NCBI GenBank assembly: GCA_900770605.1
Contig: CAAGKS010000107.1
Coordinates: forward strand, 1 to 6,889
Direction: 5' to 3'
Length of the DNA stretch: 6,889 nt
From: Clostridia bacterium
GTDB taxonomy: Bacteria > Bacillota > Clostridia > Oscillospirales > CAG-272
Below, piece by piece: positions 1 through 5,898 of the stretch. Positions within the stretch are counted from its first letter, which is position 1. Each line of letters starts with the position of its first letter. The position numbers and the translations under genes are program-made. The notes beneath the pieces are model-generated. The model saw nothing but the letters and a program-made list of their open reading frames with translations, had not been told where the DNA came from and did no database searches.

Positions 1-90
1 GGAGGGGGACCGCTTGCGGTGGAAGGAGTTTTTTACTTCGCATTCTCCCTCAGTCAGCTTCGCTGACAGCTCCCTCCCGGAGGGAGCCTT
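1..90. repeat. Hairpin-rich intergenic repeat, possibly truncated at the left edge
   Basis: This non-coding stretch contains three short perfect inverted repeats in a row. ACCGC/GCGGT lies at 9-20 with a TT loop. GTCAGC/GCTGAC lies at 53-67 with a TTC loop. GCTCCCTC/GAGGGAGC lies at 69-87 with a CCG loop. Back-to-back GC-rich hairpins outside a gene are typical of small dispersed repeats, and the CTCCCTCAGTCAGC-type core resembles elements I recall from gut Clostridia genomes; the family link is from memory. The 13-mer GTTTTTTACTTCG at 28-40 recurs at 2664-2676 beside another hairpin region. The left boundary is unknown because the window starts inside or at the element. It could also act as a terminator for an upstream gene such as recF, but no T-run follows the hairpins. 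Confidence 0.6.
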
Positions 91-138
91 GACCGTAGTC
101 CGCAACGGCGGAACACCCATTCCACATCAAACTAACTT

Positions 139-166
139 CTGACCAACATCCCCTTTTCCATATAAA
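139..166 (+). promoter_or_regulatory. Weak candidate promoter for remB
   Basis: A TATAAA hexamer at 161-166 matches the sigma-A -10 consensus at five of six positions. CTGACC at 139-144, 16 nt upstream, matches the -35 at four of six. The implied transcription start lies very close to the ribosome binding site (about 172-177), so the leader would be only a few bases long. Transcription could equally come from upstream genes. Confidence 0.25.
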
Positions 167-184
167 CAAAAAAAGGATATTTGT

Positions 185-445
185 ATGTATTTACACGTAG
201 GAAACAACAGAAATATCAGAAAAAGCAGCATTATCGGTATTTTTGATATGGATAACGCTACTATGTCTGCACTCACGCGAAAAAGTCTTGGTAGAATGCA
301 AAAGATGCTGAGGATCGAGACGGCATCGCTTGAGATACCGAAATCCTTGGTGCTTTACGAGGAATTCGGCGAGAACAGAATATGTATGTCTCCTATATCC
401 GCATCGTCTCTTATGGGAAGAATGGAAAACGAAACAGAAAATTAA
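185..445 (+). CDS. remB: RemB-like (DUF370/YaaB) small DNA-binding regulator
   Basis: The product is 86 aa, close to the ~80-90 aa of RemB/YaaB relatives. The N-terminus MYLHVGNN followed by IIGIFDMDNAT (residues 17-27), and the later PKSLVL and SPISASSL segments (about residues 52-76), match the DUF370 pattern I know from Bacillota. In Bacillus subtilis RemA and RemB are regulators needed for biofilm matrix gene expression, and RemA binds DNA as an oligomer. The role in this organism is inferred. The ATG at 185 is preceded by AAAGGA (172-177) at 7-nt spacing. There is no signal peptide or membrane segment. Its place directly upstream of gyrB on the same strand matches the conserved recF-remB-gyrB order and supports the call. 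A 183-nt gap to gyrB leaves room for a separate gyrB promoter. Confidence 0.8.
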   Translation: MYLHVGNNRNIRKSSIIGIFDMDNATMSALTRKSLGRMQKMLRIETASLEIPKSLVLYEEFGENRICMSPISASSLMGRMENETEN

Positions 446-452
446 CAGTAAA

Positions 453-476
453 TATACTTGTATACTTGATAGTATA
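453..476. repeat. TATACTTG tandem duplication plus inverted half-site
   Basis: TATACTTG occurs twice back to back (453-460 and 461-468). The second copy overlaps an inverted repeat, TATACT (461-466) and AGTATA (471-476), with a TGAT loop. It starts 8 nt after the remB stop codon. It could be a protein-binding site or a weak AT hairpin, and it has no T-run that would make it a terminator. Confidence 0.4.
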
Positions 477-494
477 AGACAGCCGTTGAATAAA
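466..494 (+). promoter_or_regulatory. Candidate gyrB promoter
   Basis: TTGATA at 466-471 matches the -35 consensus at five of six positions. After a 17-nt spacer, AATAAA at 489-494 matches the -10 at four of six. The -35 overlaps the TATACTTG direct/inverted repeat at 453-476, so that repeat could be an operator. A second weak pair, TTTACG (570-575) and AATAAA (593-598), also has a 17-nt spacer. Neither is decisive. Confidence 0.25.
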
Positions 495-520
495 GGCTTA
501 CTTCGCCTCGTTCCTCGGCA

Positions 521-538
521 TCTCACTCTCGGAGAGAG
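521..538. repeat. Small degenerate hairpin in the remB-gyrB gap
   Basis: CTCTC (526-530) and GAGAG (534-538) pair around a GGA loop. Just upstream is TTACTTCG (508-515), a string shared with the repeats at 1-90 and 2664-2676. The preceding ATCTCACTC looks like one arm of a longer hairpin whose other arm has decayed. I read this as a degraded copy of a dispersed repeat; the family assignment is inference. Confidence 0.3.
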
Positions 539-628
539 GCTGGAAAATCGGATCATCGAAAATATCCGGTTTACGTAACAAATGAGTAATAAAATAAAAC
601 CAACAATATAAAAAAGGACGGAGAAAAA

Positions 629-2566
629 ATGGAAAACAACACGCATCAGGTCTATGATGAAAATCAAATACAGGTGCTTGAGGGTTTAGAGGCGGTAAGA
701 AAGCGTCCCGGTATGTATATCGGTACGACCTCTATTCGCGGTCTGCATCACCTCGTTTACGAGATAGTTGATAACTCTATCGACGAGGCCCTTGCAGGTT
801 ATTGCGATAAGATAACCGTTGTTATCAACAAGGATAACAGTATCACTGTTGAGGATAACGGACGTGGTATCCCCGCCGCAATACATCCCAAGCAGGGTAT
901 TCCTACTCCTGAGGTGGTATATACCATTCTTCACGCGGGCGGAAAATTCGGCGGAGAGGGATATAAGATCGCGGGCGGACTTCACGGAGTTGGCGCGTCG
1001 GTAGTAAATGCGCTTTCCGAGTGGGTGGAGCTTGACGACTGCTACGAGGGAAAGAGATATACCGAGAGATTTGAGCGCGGAAAGGTTGCTCGTCCGTTCA
1101 AGGCAGAGGGAGAGTGCGCAGAGCGTCCTCACGGCGTTCGCGTTACCTTCAAGCCCGACCCGACGATATTCGAGGAGACGGTGTTTGAGTACGATACTCT
1201 TGCAAACCGTATGCGCGAGCAGGCGTTCCTCAACGGCGGTATCAGAATAGTTCTTCGTGACGATAGAACGGAAGAGCCGATAGAAAATGAATTTCACTTC
1301 GAGGGCGGTATCAAGAGCTTTGTAACCTATCTCAATGAGAACAGACACTGCGAGATGATACACCCCGACGTAATATATATGAAGGCGGAAAAGGGACTCA
1401 GCGTGGCAGAGATCGCGTTGCAGTACAACGACTCCTATAACCCCCTTATCCTCACCTTCGCAAACAATATGAACACCATCGAGGGCGGAACTCACGAGAC
1501 CGGATTTAAGAGCGGACTTACAAAAGTGCTCAACGATTACGCGAGAAAGAACGGTATCCTCAAGGATAGCGATAAAAACCTTTCGGGCGACGACGTTCAG
1601 GAGGGCTTGTGCGCGATAGTCAGCGTAAAGCTCCAGGACGCGCAGTTTGAGAGCCAGACAAAAGCAAAGCTTGGTAACTCCGATATCAGAACCCTCGTGG
1701 ATAACACCATGAAGACAAAGCTCGCTGAGTATTTTGAGGAAAATCCCTCAACCGCAAAGGCGATCATCGAAAAGGCTCTCGCAGCATCTCGCGCAAGAGA
1801 GGCAGCAAGGAAGGCAAGAGAGCTTACACGCCGTAAGGGACTTCTCGGAAGCACAACGCTCCCCGGTAAGCTCCGCGACTGTAACGAGAGAAACGTTGAG
1901 CTTACAGAGCTCTATCTCGTAGAGGGAGACTCCGCGGGAGGATCCGCAACACAGGGACGTAATTCGAGATTCCAGGCTATCCTTCCCCTTAGAGGTAAGG
2001 TGCTTAACGTAGAAAAGACAAGACTTGATAAGGTATATTCAAACCTTTCCCTTATTCCGATAATCCAGGCGCTCGGCTGCGGTATCGGTGAGGACTTTGA
2101 TATCAATAAGCTCAGATACGGCAAGATCATTATTATGGCCGATGCCGACGTTGACGGATCGCATATCAGAATACTTCTTCTGACATTCTTCTTCCGCCAT
2201 ATGCGCCAGCTTATAGACGACGGTCATATCTACCTCGCACAGCCTCCGCTTTACAGAGTTTATAAGAGAAGCGGTAAGGGCCCTGAGCTCTATGCATTCT
2301 CGGATGCCGAGAGAGATAAGTGCATCGCTGAGCTCGGCGGCGGCTCTAACGTTGAAGCAGACAGATATAAGGGTCTTGGTGAGATGGATGCTGAACAGCT
2401 CTGGGAAACTACTATGGACCCCGAAAGAAGAACGCTTCTTAAGGTAACTACCGAGGACGCCGTAGCGTGCGACGAAATGTTTACTCTCCTTATGGGCGAT
2501 AAGGTAGAGCCCAGAAAGGAATTTATTGAAGCAAACGCAAAATTCGCTGAGAATTTGGATATTTAA
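629..2566 (+). CDS. gyrB: DNA gyrase subunit B
   Basis: GyrB is the ATPase subunit of gyrase. With GyrA it forms the A2B2 enzyme that puts negative supercoils into DNA using ATP. At 645 aa it is the short Gram-positive form without the ~170-aa insert of E. coli GyrB. The GHKL ATPase domain (about 1-225) shows E45 (catalytic base), N49, DNGRGIP (76-82) and GGLHGVGASVVNALS (116-130). The transducer domain has QTKAKLGN (343-350), with K345 as the ATP-contacting lysine. The Toprim domain has EGDSAGG (432-438) and DADVD (505-509), the metal ligands. YKGLGEMDAEQLW lies near the C-terminus. The ATG at 629 follows AAGGACGGAG (615-624). Two pocket residues are unusual: Y139 stands where E. coli has R136, and V170 where it has T165. 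Both positions are known aminocoumarin contacts. I see no ParE-like features, and the neighbouring gyrA supports gyrase over topoisomerase IV. Confidence 0.97.
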   Translation: MENNTHQVYDENQIQVLEGLEAVRKRPGMYIGTTSIRGLHHLVYEIVDNSIDEALAGYCDKITVVINKDNSITVEDNGRGIPAAIHPKQGIPTPEVVYTILHAGGKFGGEGYKIAGGLHGVGASVVNALSEWVELDDCYEGKRYTERFERGKVARPFKAEGECAERPHGVRVTFKPDPTIFEETVFEYDTLANRMREQAFLNGGIRIVLRDDRTEEPIENEFHFEGGIKSFVTYLNENRHCEMIHPDVIYMKAEKGLSVAEIALQYNDSYNPLILTFANNMNTIEGGTHETGFKSGLTKVLNDYARKNGILKDSDKNLSGDDVQEGLCAIVSVKLQDAQFESQTKAKLGNSDIRTLVDNTMKTKLAEYFEENPSTAKAIIEKALAASRAREAARKARELTRRKGLLGSTTLPGKLRDCNERNVELTELYLVEGDSAGGSATQGRNSRFQAILPLRGKVLNVEKTRLDKVYSNLSLIPIIQALGCGIGEDFDINKLRYGKIIIMADADVDGSHIRILLLTFFFRHMRQLIDDGHIYLAQPPLYRVYKRSGKGPELYAFSDAERDKCIAELGGGSNVEADRYKGLGEMDAEQLWETTMDPERRTLLKVTTEDAVACDEMFTLLMGDKVEPRKEFIEANAKFAENLDI

Positions 2567-2583
2567 GAGATGAGAGGACGCGG

Positions 2584-2619
2584 TTAGGAGAAAACTTCTT
2601 AAAAGAAGTTTTCCCCTAA
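2584..2619. terminator. Long hairpin after gyrB, without U-tract
   Basis: Two 17-nt arms (2584-2600 and 2603-2619) pair at 16 of 17 positions, with one A-C mismatch and an AA loop. It starts 17 nt after the gyrB stop, so it may end or stabilise the gyrB transcript. No T-run follows on the + strand; the next bases are GACCCC. It is therefore not a textbook intrinsic terminator. A second smaller inverted repeat, TTTCAA/TTGAAA, follows at 2626-2642. The block looks like a dispersed repeat settled at a gene end. Confidence 0.4.
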
Positions 2620-2700
2620 GACCCCTTTCAAGAATTTTGAAAAGAAGATATATTCAGTAAAGTGTTTTTTACTTCGAAAACTGAAAAAGAAAATTAAGCA

Positions 2701-3042
2701 GGGTGACCTCTACAATGAAGAAACGAGGAAATCCATTTTAAACATTAACGGTTGTTAGCTCGGTTTTCTTTTGCTTACCTTTTCTTTTTTCCAAAAGGAG
2801 TAAGCGGGTCGCCGAGGGCGTCGACCCCTACAATGAAGAAACAAAGAAATCCATTTTAAACACTAACGGTTGTTAGCTTGGTTTTCTTTTGCTTACCTTT
2901 TCTTTTTTCTAAAAGAGGTAAGCGGGTCGCCGAGGGCGTCGACCCCTACAATGAAGAAACAAGGAAATCCATCTCAAACACTTTAGATTGTTAGCTCGGT
3001 TTTCTTTTGCTTACCTTTTCTTTTTTCTAAAAGAAAAGTAAG
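2701..3042. repeat. Tandem array of about three 118-bp units between gyrB and gyrA
   Basis: The landmark TACAATGAAG occurs at 2711, 2829 and 2947, an exact 118-bp period. Unit 1 (2701-2805) is shortened at its left end. Units 2 (2806-2923) and 3 (2924-3042) are full length. The units are roughly 90% identical by eye, and the first 23 nt of units 2 and 3 are identical. Full units carry GGGTCG/CGACCC at the left and a GCTTAC/GTAAGC-type hairpin at the right; a CTAAC/GTTAG hairpin in the middle is clear in unit 2. This array fills most of the 640-nt gene-free gap. I see no RNA gene or supported coding sequence in it. It may be an amplified dispersed repeat, a transcript-stabilising or attenuating region, or a protein-binding array. 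Confidence 0.85.
3010..3042. other. Long AT hairpin closing the third repeat unit
   Basis: The left arm (3010-3024) pairs with the right arm (3029-3042) over 14 bp with a single bulged C and a TTCT loop. It is longer and better paired than the same hairpin in units 1 and 2, which pair only through GCTTAC/GTAAGC plus a short T/A stretch. It lies right beside the DnaA-box-like cluster. There is no U-tract after it, so a terminator role is uncertain. Confidence 0.5.
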
Positions 3043-3074
3043 TTTCCACAGGCTGTGGAAAACGCTGTGAAAAA
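3042..3074. promoter_or_regulatory. Cluster of three DnaA-box-like sites at 12-bp spacing
   Basis: Against the relaxed DnaA-box consensus TTWTNCACA, the - strand sites TTTTCCACA (3054-3062) and TTTTTCACA (3066-3074) match fully. The + strand site GTTTCCACA (3042-3050) has one mismatch. Start-to-start spacing is 12 bp both times. The first two sites also form an inverted repeat, TTTCCACA/TGTGGAAA (3043-3061), with a GGC loop. An A-rich tract (about 3070-3120) follows. A fourth, one-mismatch site lies at 3159-3167 on the - strand. DnaA is the initiator that also regulates some promoters. This could be a gyrA control site, a DnaA-titrating site or part of an origin region. A simple dyad for another regulator is the alternative. 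Confidence 0.5.
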
Positions 3075-3083
3075 CATTATAAA
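3056..3083 (+). promoter_or_regulatory. Candidate gyrA promoter overlapping the DnaA-like boxes
   Basis: TATAAA at 3078-3083 matches the -10 at five of six positions. TGGAAA at 3056-3061, 16 nt upstream, matches the -35 at four of six. The -35 and spacer lie inside the two best DnaA-like boxes, so bound DnaA would be expected to block polymerase. The implied leader to the gyrA start is a little over 100 nt. The -35 is weak, hence the low confidence. Confidence 0.3.
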
Positions 3084-3119
3084 AAAAGAGTTGAAAGCTC
3101 GCGAAAAATAAAGAAAAAA

Positions 3120-3171
3120 CAGACTTTTTGTCGCCTGACGATCGGTATGTCGAATAGCTGTGGAAAGTCTG
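3120..3171 (+). other. Leader inverted repeat upstream of gyrA
   Basis: CAGACTTT (3120-3127) pairs perfectly with AAAGTCTG (3164-3171), enclosing a 36-nt loop with a small CGATCG palindrome (3139-3144). In the RNA this would form a stem-loop ending about 20 nt before the gyrA Shine-Dalgarno. A role in attenuation or translation control is possible but not shown. An 8-bp stem with so large a loop could also be chance in A/T-rich DNA. Confidence 0.35.
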
Positions 3172-3206
3172 AGGAAACCTATTTTACGAAAGGTAGGATA
3201 TTCAAA

Positions 3207-5798
3207 TTGGAAAACGAAAACATAGAATTCAGAGATCAAAAAATAATAGACGTTGATATGGAAAAAGAGGTAAAGAGATCCTTTATCGAGTATTCTATGT
3301 CTGTTATTGCGGCGCGTGCGCTTCCCGACGTAAGAGACGGAATGAAGCCCGGTCAGAGAAGAATTATGTACGCTATGTACGAGGACCATCTGACCAGCGA
3401 CAAGCCGTTCAGAAAGTCCGCTACCACGGTTGGTAACGTGCTTGGTAGATATCACCCTCACGGTGACGCTGCCGTTTACGGTACTATGGTAAGAATGGCG
3501 CAGGACTTCTCATACCGTTATCCGCTCGTAGAGGGCCACGGAAACTTCGGCTCTGTTGACGGCGACGGCGCGGCTGCTTACCGTTACACCGAGGCGAGAA
3601 TGGCGAAGATCGCTGACGAGCTTATGAAGGACTTGGAGAAGGAAGTAGTTGATTTTGCTCCCAACTTCGATAACCGTCTTCGTGAGCCTAAGGTGCTTCC
3701 CTCGCGCTTCCCTAATCTCCTTGTTAACGGAGCTATGGGTATCGCGGTTGGTATGGCAACGAACATTCCCCCTCACAATCTTGGTGAGGTAATAGATGCA
3801 ACTATATTCCGTATGGATAACCCCGAGTGCGAGGTGCTTGAGCTTATGGACTATCTCAAGGGCCCCGACTTCCCCACCAAAGCGACTATCTACGGTGTAA
3901 ACGGCATAATTCAGGCTTACACCACGGGTAAGGGACGCGTAATGGTGAGAGCTAAGGCGGATATCGAGGAGGATAAGCACAGGATCATCGTATCCGAGAT
4001 ACCTTACGGCGTAAACAAGAGTATGCTTTGCGAGTCTATCGCGAATCTCGCTAACGAGAAGCGTATCGAGGGTATTACAGAGATGCGCGACGAGTCCGGC
4101 AGAGACGGTATGAGAATAGTTATCGAGTACCGCCGCGATGCAAATCCGCAGGTTATCCTCAATCAGCTTTATAAGTATTCTCAGATGCAGGACACCTGCG
4201 CTATCAATATGCTGGCGCTTGTAAACAACGAGCCAAAGGTGCTCTCTCTGCCGCAGATACTTGACCACTATATCGCGCATCAGAAGTCGGTGATCTATCG
4301 CAGAACTCAGTTTGAGCTTGAAAAGGCAAAGACGCGCGCGCATATCTTTGAGGGATATCACATCGCGATAGATAATATCGACCGCATAATTGAAATAATG
4401 AAGAGCTCTATGTCCATAGCAGAGGCAAAGCAGCGCCTTATGGAAGAATTCTTCACAGTTACCTACAAGGACGGCTACGAGAACGAGCTTGGCAACGTTC
4501 GTCAGCTCTCCGAGGCTCAGGCTCAGGCAATAGTTGAAATGACTCTCGGTAAGCTCACGGGCATGGAGAGAGAAAAGATAGAGGACGAGCTCGCAAGACT
4601 TCACGCGATCATCACCGAGCTTGAGGGCATCCTTGCAGATCCTGCAAAGGTCGCTCAGATAGTTAAGGACGAGATGAACGAGATCAAGCGCAAGTACTCC
4701 GATCCTCGCCGCACCGAGATCGTTGCGGCAACCGACGATATCGAGCTTGAGGACCTCATAGAGAAGCACGATTGCGTTATCACGCTCACTCATGCAGGCT
4801 ATATCAAGCGTCAGCCCGCAGATACTTACTCTGCTCAGAGACGTGGCGGTAAGGGTATTATCGGTATGACCACCAAGGAAGACGACTTTATTGAGAACGT
4901 CGTTGGTGTTCACAGCCACTCCTACCTCATGCTCTTTACAAGCTGCGGTCGCGTTCACACCAGAAAGGCATACCAGATCCCCGAGGCGTCACGTACCGCA
5001 AAGGGCACGAATATCGTAAACGTGCTTGAGCTTATGCCCGAGGAAAAGATAACCGCTATGATAAGCGTTGAAGGCTTCAACGAGGGCGAATATCTCACGA
5101 TGGTCACCAAGAAGGGTGTTATCAAGAGAACTCTCCTCTCTGCTTACGAGTATCAGAGAAAGAACGGAAAGATCGCGATCTCGCTTGACGAGGACGATGA
5201 GCTTGTATTTGTAATGCACACCACGGGCGATAAGGAGATAATCCTTGCAACGAGATACGGTAATGCAGTTAAGTACTCCGAGGACAACGTTCGTCCTATG
5301 GGAAGAACCGCAAGAGGTGTTCGAGGCATCAAGCTCCGCGGCGACGATTACGTAACAGGCGTTGCGATCGTTGATAACGATAAGAAGCTCGTTACCATTA
5401 CTGAAAACGGATTTGGTAAGAGAACTGAGTTCTCCGACTTCCGCGTAATGAAGAACAGAGGCGGATACGGCGTTGTTTGCCATAAGATATCCGAAAAGAC
5501 AGGTCAGCTTTGCGGCATCAAGACGGTTGACGAGAACGATGACCTTATGATGATCACAAACAGCGGTACTATCATAAGAACTCCCGTCTCTGACGTTCCC
5601 ACCTATTCAAGAGGAGCGGGCGGAGTTATAGTAATGAGACTTTCCGACGGACATTCTATCGCAAACTTCACAAGCGTTCCCCACGAGGAGAACGATGATA
5701 TCGAAGAAAACGACGGTATCGCGGTAACTGAGGAGCTTGGCGCTGACAAAACGGGTGTTGAAAACGCTGAAGGCGTTGAAGCAGACGTTCAGGAATGA
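3207..5798 (+). CDS. gyrA: DNA gyrase subunit A (TTG start)
   Basis: GyrA cuts and rejoins the DNA gate strand through a catalytic tyrosine and wraps DNA for negative supercoiling. I chose TTG at 3207 because AGGTAGG (3191-3197) sits 9 nt upstream. The in-frame ATGs at 3147 and 3258 have no such site, and 3207 gives a usual N-terminus. The result is 863 aa, within the family range. Visible features are DVRDGMKP, YHPHGD, RYTEAR with catalytic Y127 (R126 beside it), LLVNGAMGIAVGMATNIPPHNL, then the tower and coiled-coil. A canonical GyrA box QRRGGKG (544-550) rules for gyrase over ParC. Six wrapping-blade motifs can be followed to SRGAGGV. The last ~40 residues are acidic (15 Asp/Glu). Positions equal to E. 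coli Ser83 and Asp87 are Ala88 and Gly92, and KPVHRR is KPGQRR. Tandem stops TGA TAA end the gene. Confidence 0.96.
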   Translation: MENENIEFRDQKIIDVDMEKEVKRSFIEYSMSVIAARALPDVRDGMKPGQRRIMYAMYEDHLTSDKPFRKSATTVGNVLGRYHPHGDAAVYGTMVRMAQDFSYRYPLVEGHGNFGSVDGDGAAAYRYTEARMAKIADELMKDLEKEVVDFAPNFDNRLREPKVLPSRFPNLLVNGAMGIAVGMATNIPPHNLGEVIDATIFRMDNPECEVLELMDYLKGPDFPTKATIYGVNGIIQAYTTGKGRVMVRAKADIEEDKHRIIVSEIPYGVNKSMLCESIANLANEKRIEGITEMRDESGRDGMRIVIEYRRDANPQVILNQLYKYSQMQDTCAINMLALVNNEPKVLSLPQILDHYIAHQKSVIYRRTQFELEKAKTRAHIFEGYHIAIDNIDRIIEIMKSSMSIAEAKQRLMEEFFTVTYKDGYENELGNVRQLSEAQAQAIVEMTLGKLTGMEREKIEDELARLHAIITELEGILADPAKVAQIVKDEMNEIKRKYSDPRRTEIVAATDDIELEDLIEKHDCVITLTHAGYIKRQPADTYSAQRRGGKGIIGMTTKEDDFIENVVGVHSHSYLMLFTSCGRVHTRKAYQIPEASRTAKGTNIVNVLELMPEEKITAMISVEGFNEGEYLTMVTKKGVIKRTLLSAYEYQRKNGKIAISLDEDDELVFVMHTTGDKEIILATRYGNAVKYSEDNVRPMGRTARGVRGIKLRGDDYVTGVAIVDNDKKLVTITENGFGKRTEFSDFRVMKNRGGYGVVCHKISEKTGQLCGIKTVDENDDLMMITNSGTIIRTPVSDVPTYSRGAGGVIVMRLSDGHSIANFTSVPHEENDDIEENDGIAVTEELGADKTGVENAEGVEADVQE

Positions 5799-5807
5799 TA
5801 AAAAAGC

Positions 5808-5833
5808 AAAGGGAAGGCGCAAGCCTTCCCTTT
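5808..5833. terminator. Hairpin after gyrA
   Basis: AAAGGGAAGGC (5808-5818) pairs with GCCTTCCCTTT (5823-5833), giving a perfect 11-bp stem with a GCAA (GNRA-type) loop, 9 nt after the gyrA stop. Only three T follow the GC-rich part on the + strand. On the - strand the tail is TTTGCTTTTTTATC, so the hairpin is actually a better intrinsic terminator for leftward transcription. It most likely ends or protects the gyrA transcript. Confidence 0.75.
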
Positions 5834-5846
5834 AAAAGAATATCAT

Positions 5847-5877
5847 TTGACCTATGGATTTTTAAAAATCGTATCAT
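5847..5877 (+). promoter_or_regulatory. Candidate lipoprotein-gene promoter with palindrome in a long spacer
   Basis: TTGACC (5847-5852) and TATCAT (5872-5877) each match the sigma-A hexamers at five of six positions. The spacer is 19 nt, longer than the usual 17. A perfect 14-bp palindrome, GATTTTTAAAAATC (5857-5870), fills most of it. A long spacer holding a dyad is the layout of promoters controlled by MerR-family regulators, but no regulator is seen here and the palindrome is very AT-rich. The leader to the ATG would be short, about 15 nt. Confidence 0.45.
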
Positions 5878-5898
5878 ATTTCCATATAAGGAGAAAGT

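Noticed and set aside
118..126. DnaA box upstream of remB (CATTCCACA)
   Set aside because: It differs from TTWTNCACA at two positions and stands alone, so it is not distinguishable from chance.
191..667. 158-aa open frame on the - strand
   Set aside because: It overlaps remB and the gyrB start, has no recognisable domain and conflicts with the conserved remB-gyrB order.
2714..2983. Mini-ORFs (ATGAAGAAAC...) in each 118-bp unit
   Set aside because: They encode only 8-11 codons, have no Shine-Dalgarno and differ in length between units, so a coding role is not supported.
2701..3042. CRISPR array
   Set aside because: The units are long, directly adjacent and almost identical throughout, with no short repeat and variable spacers; no cas gene is present.
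3510..4958. 482-aa open frame on the - strand
   Set aside because: It is the antisense shadow of gyrA, whose motifs are complete on the + strand; long antisense frames are common opposite genes with this codon bias, and it resembles no family I know.
3207..5798. Topoisomerase IV ParC instead of GyrA
   Set aside because: KPGQRR is ParC-like, but the intact GyrA box QRRGGKG, the six-blade C-terminal domain and adjacent short-form gyrB make gyrase far more likely.
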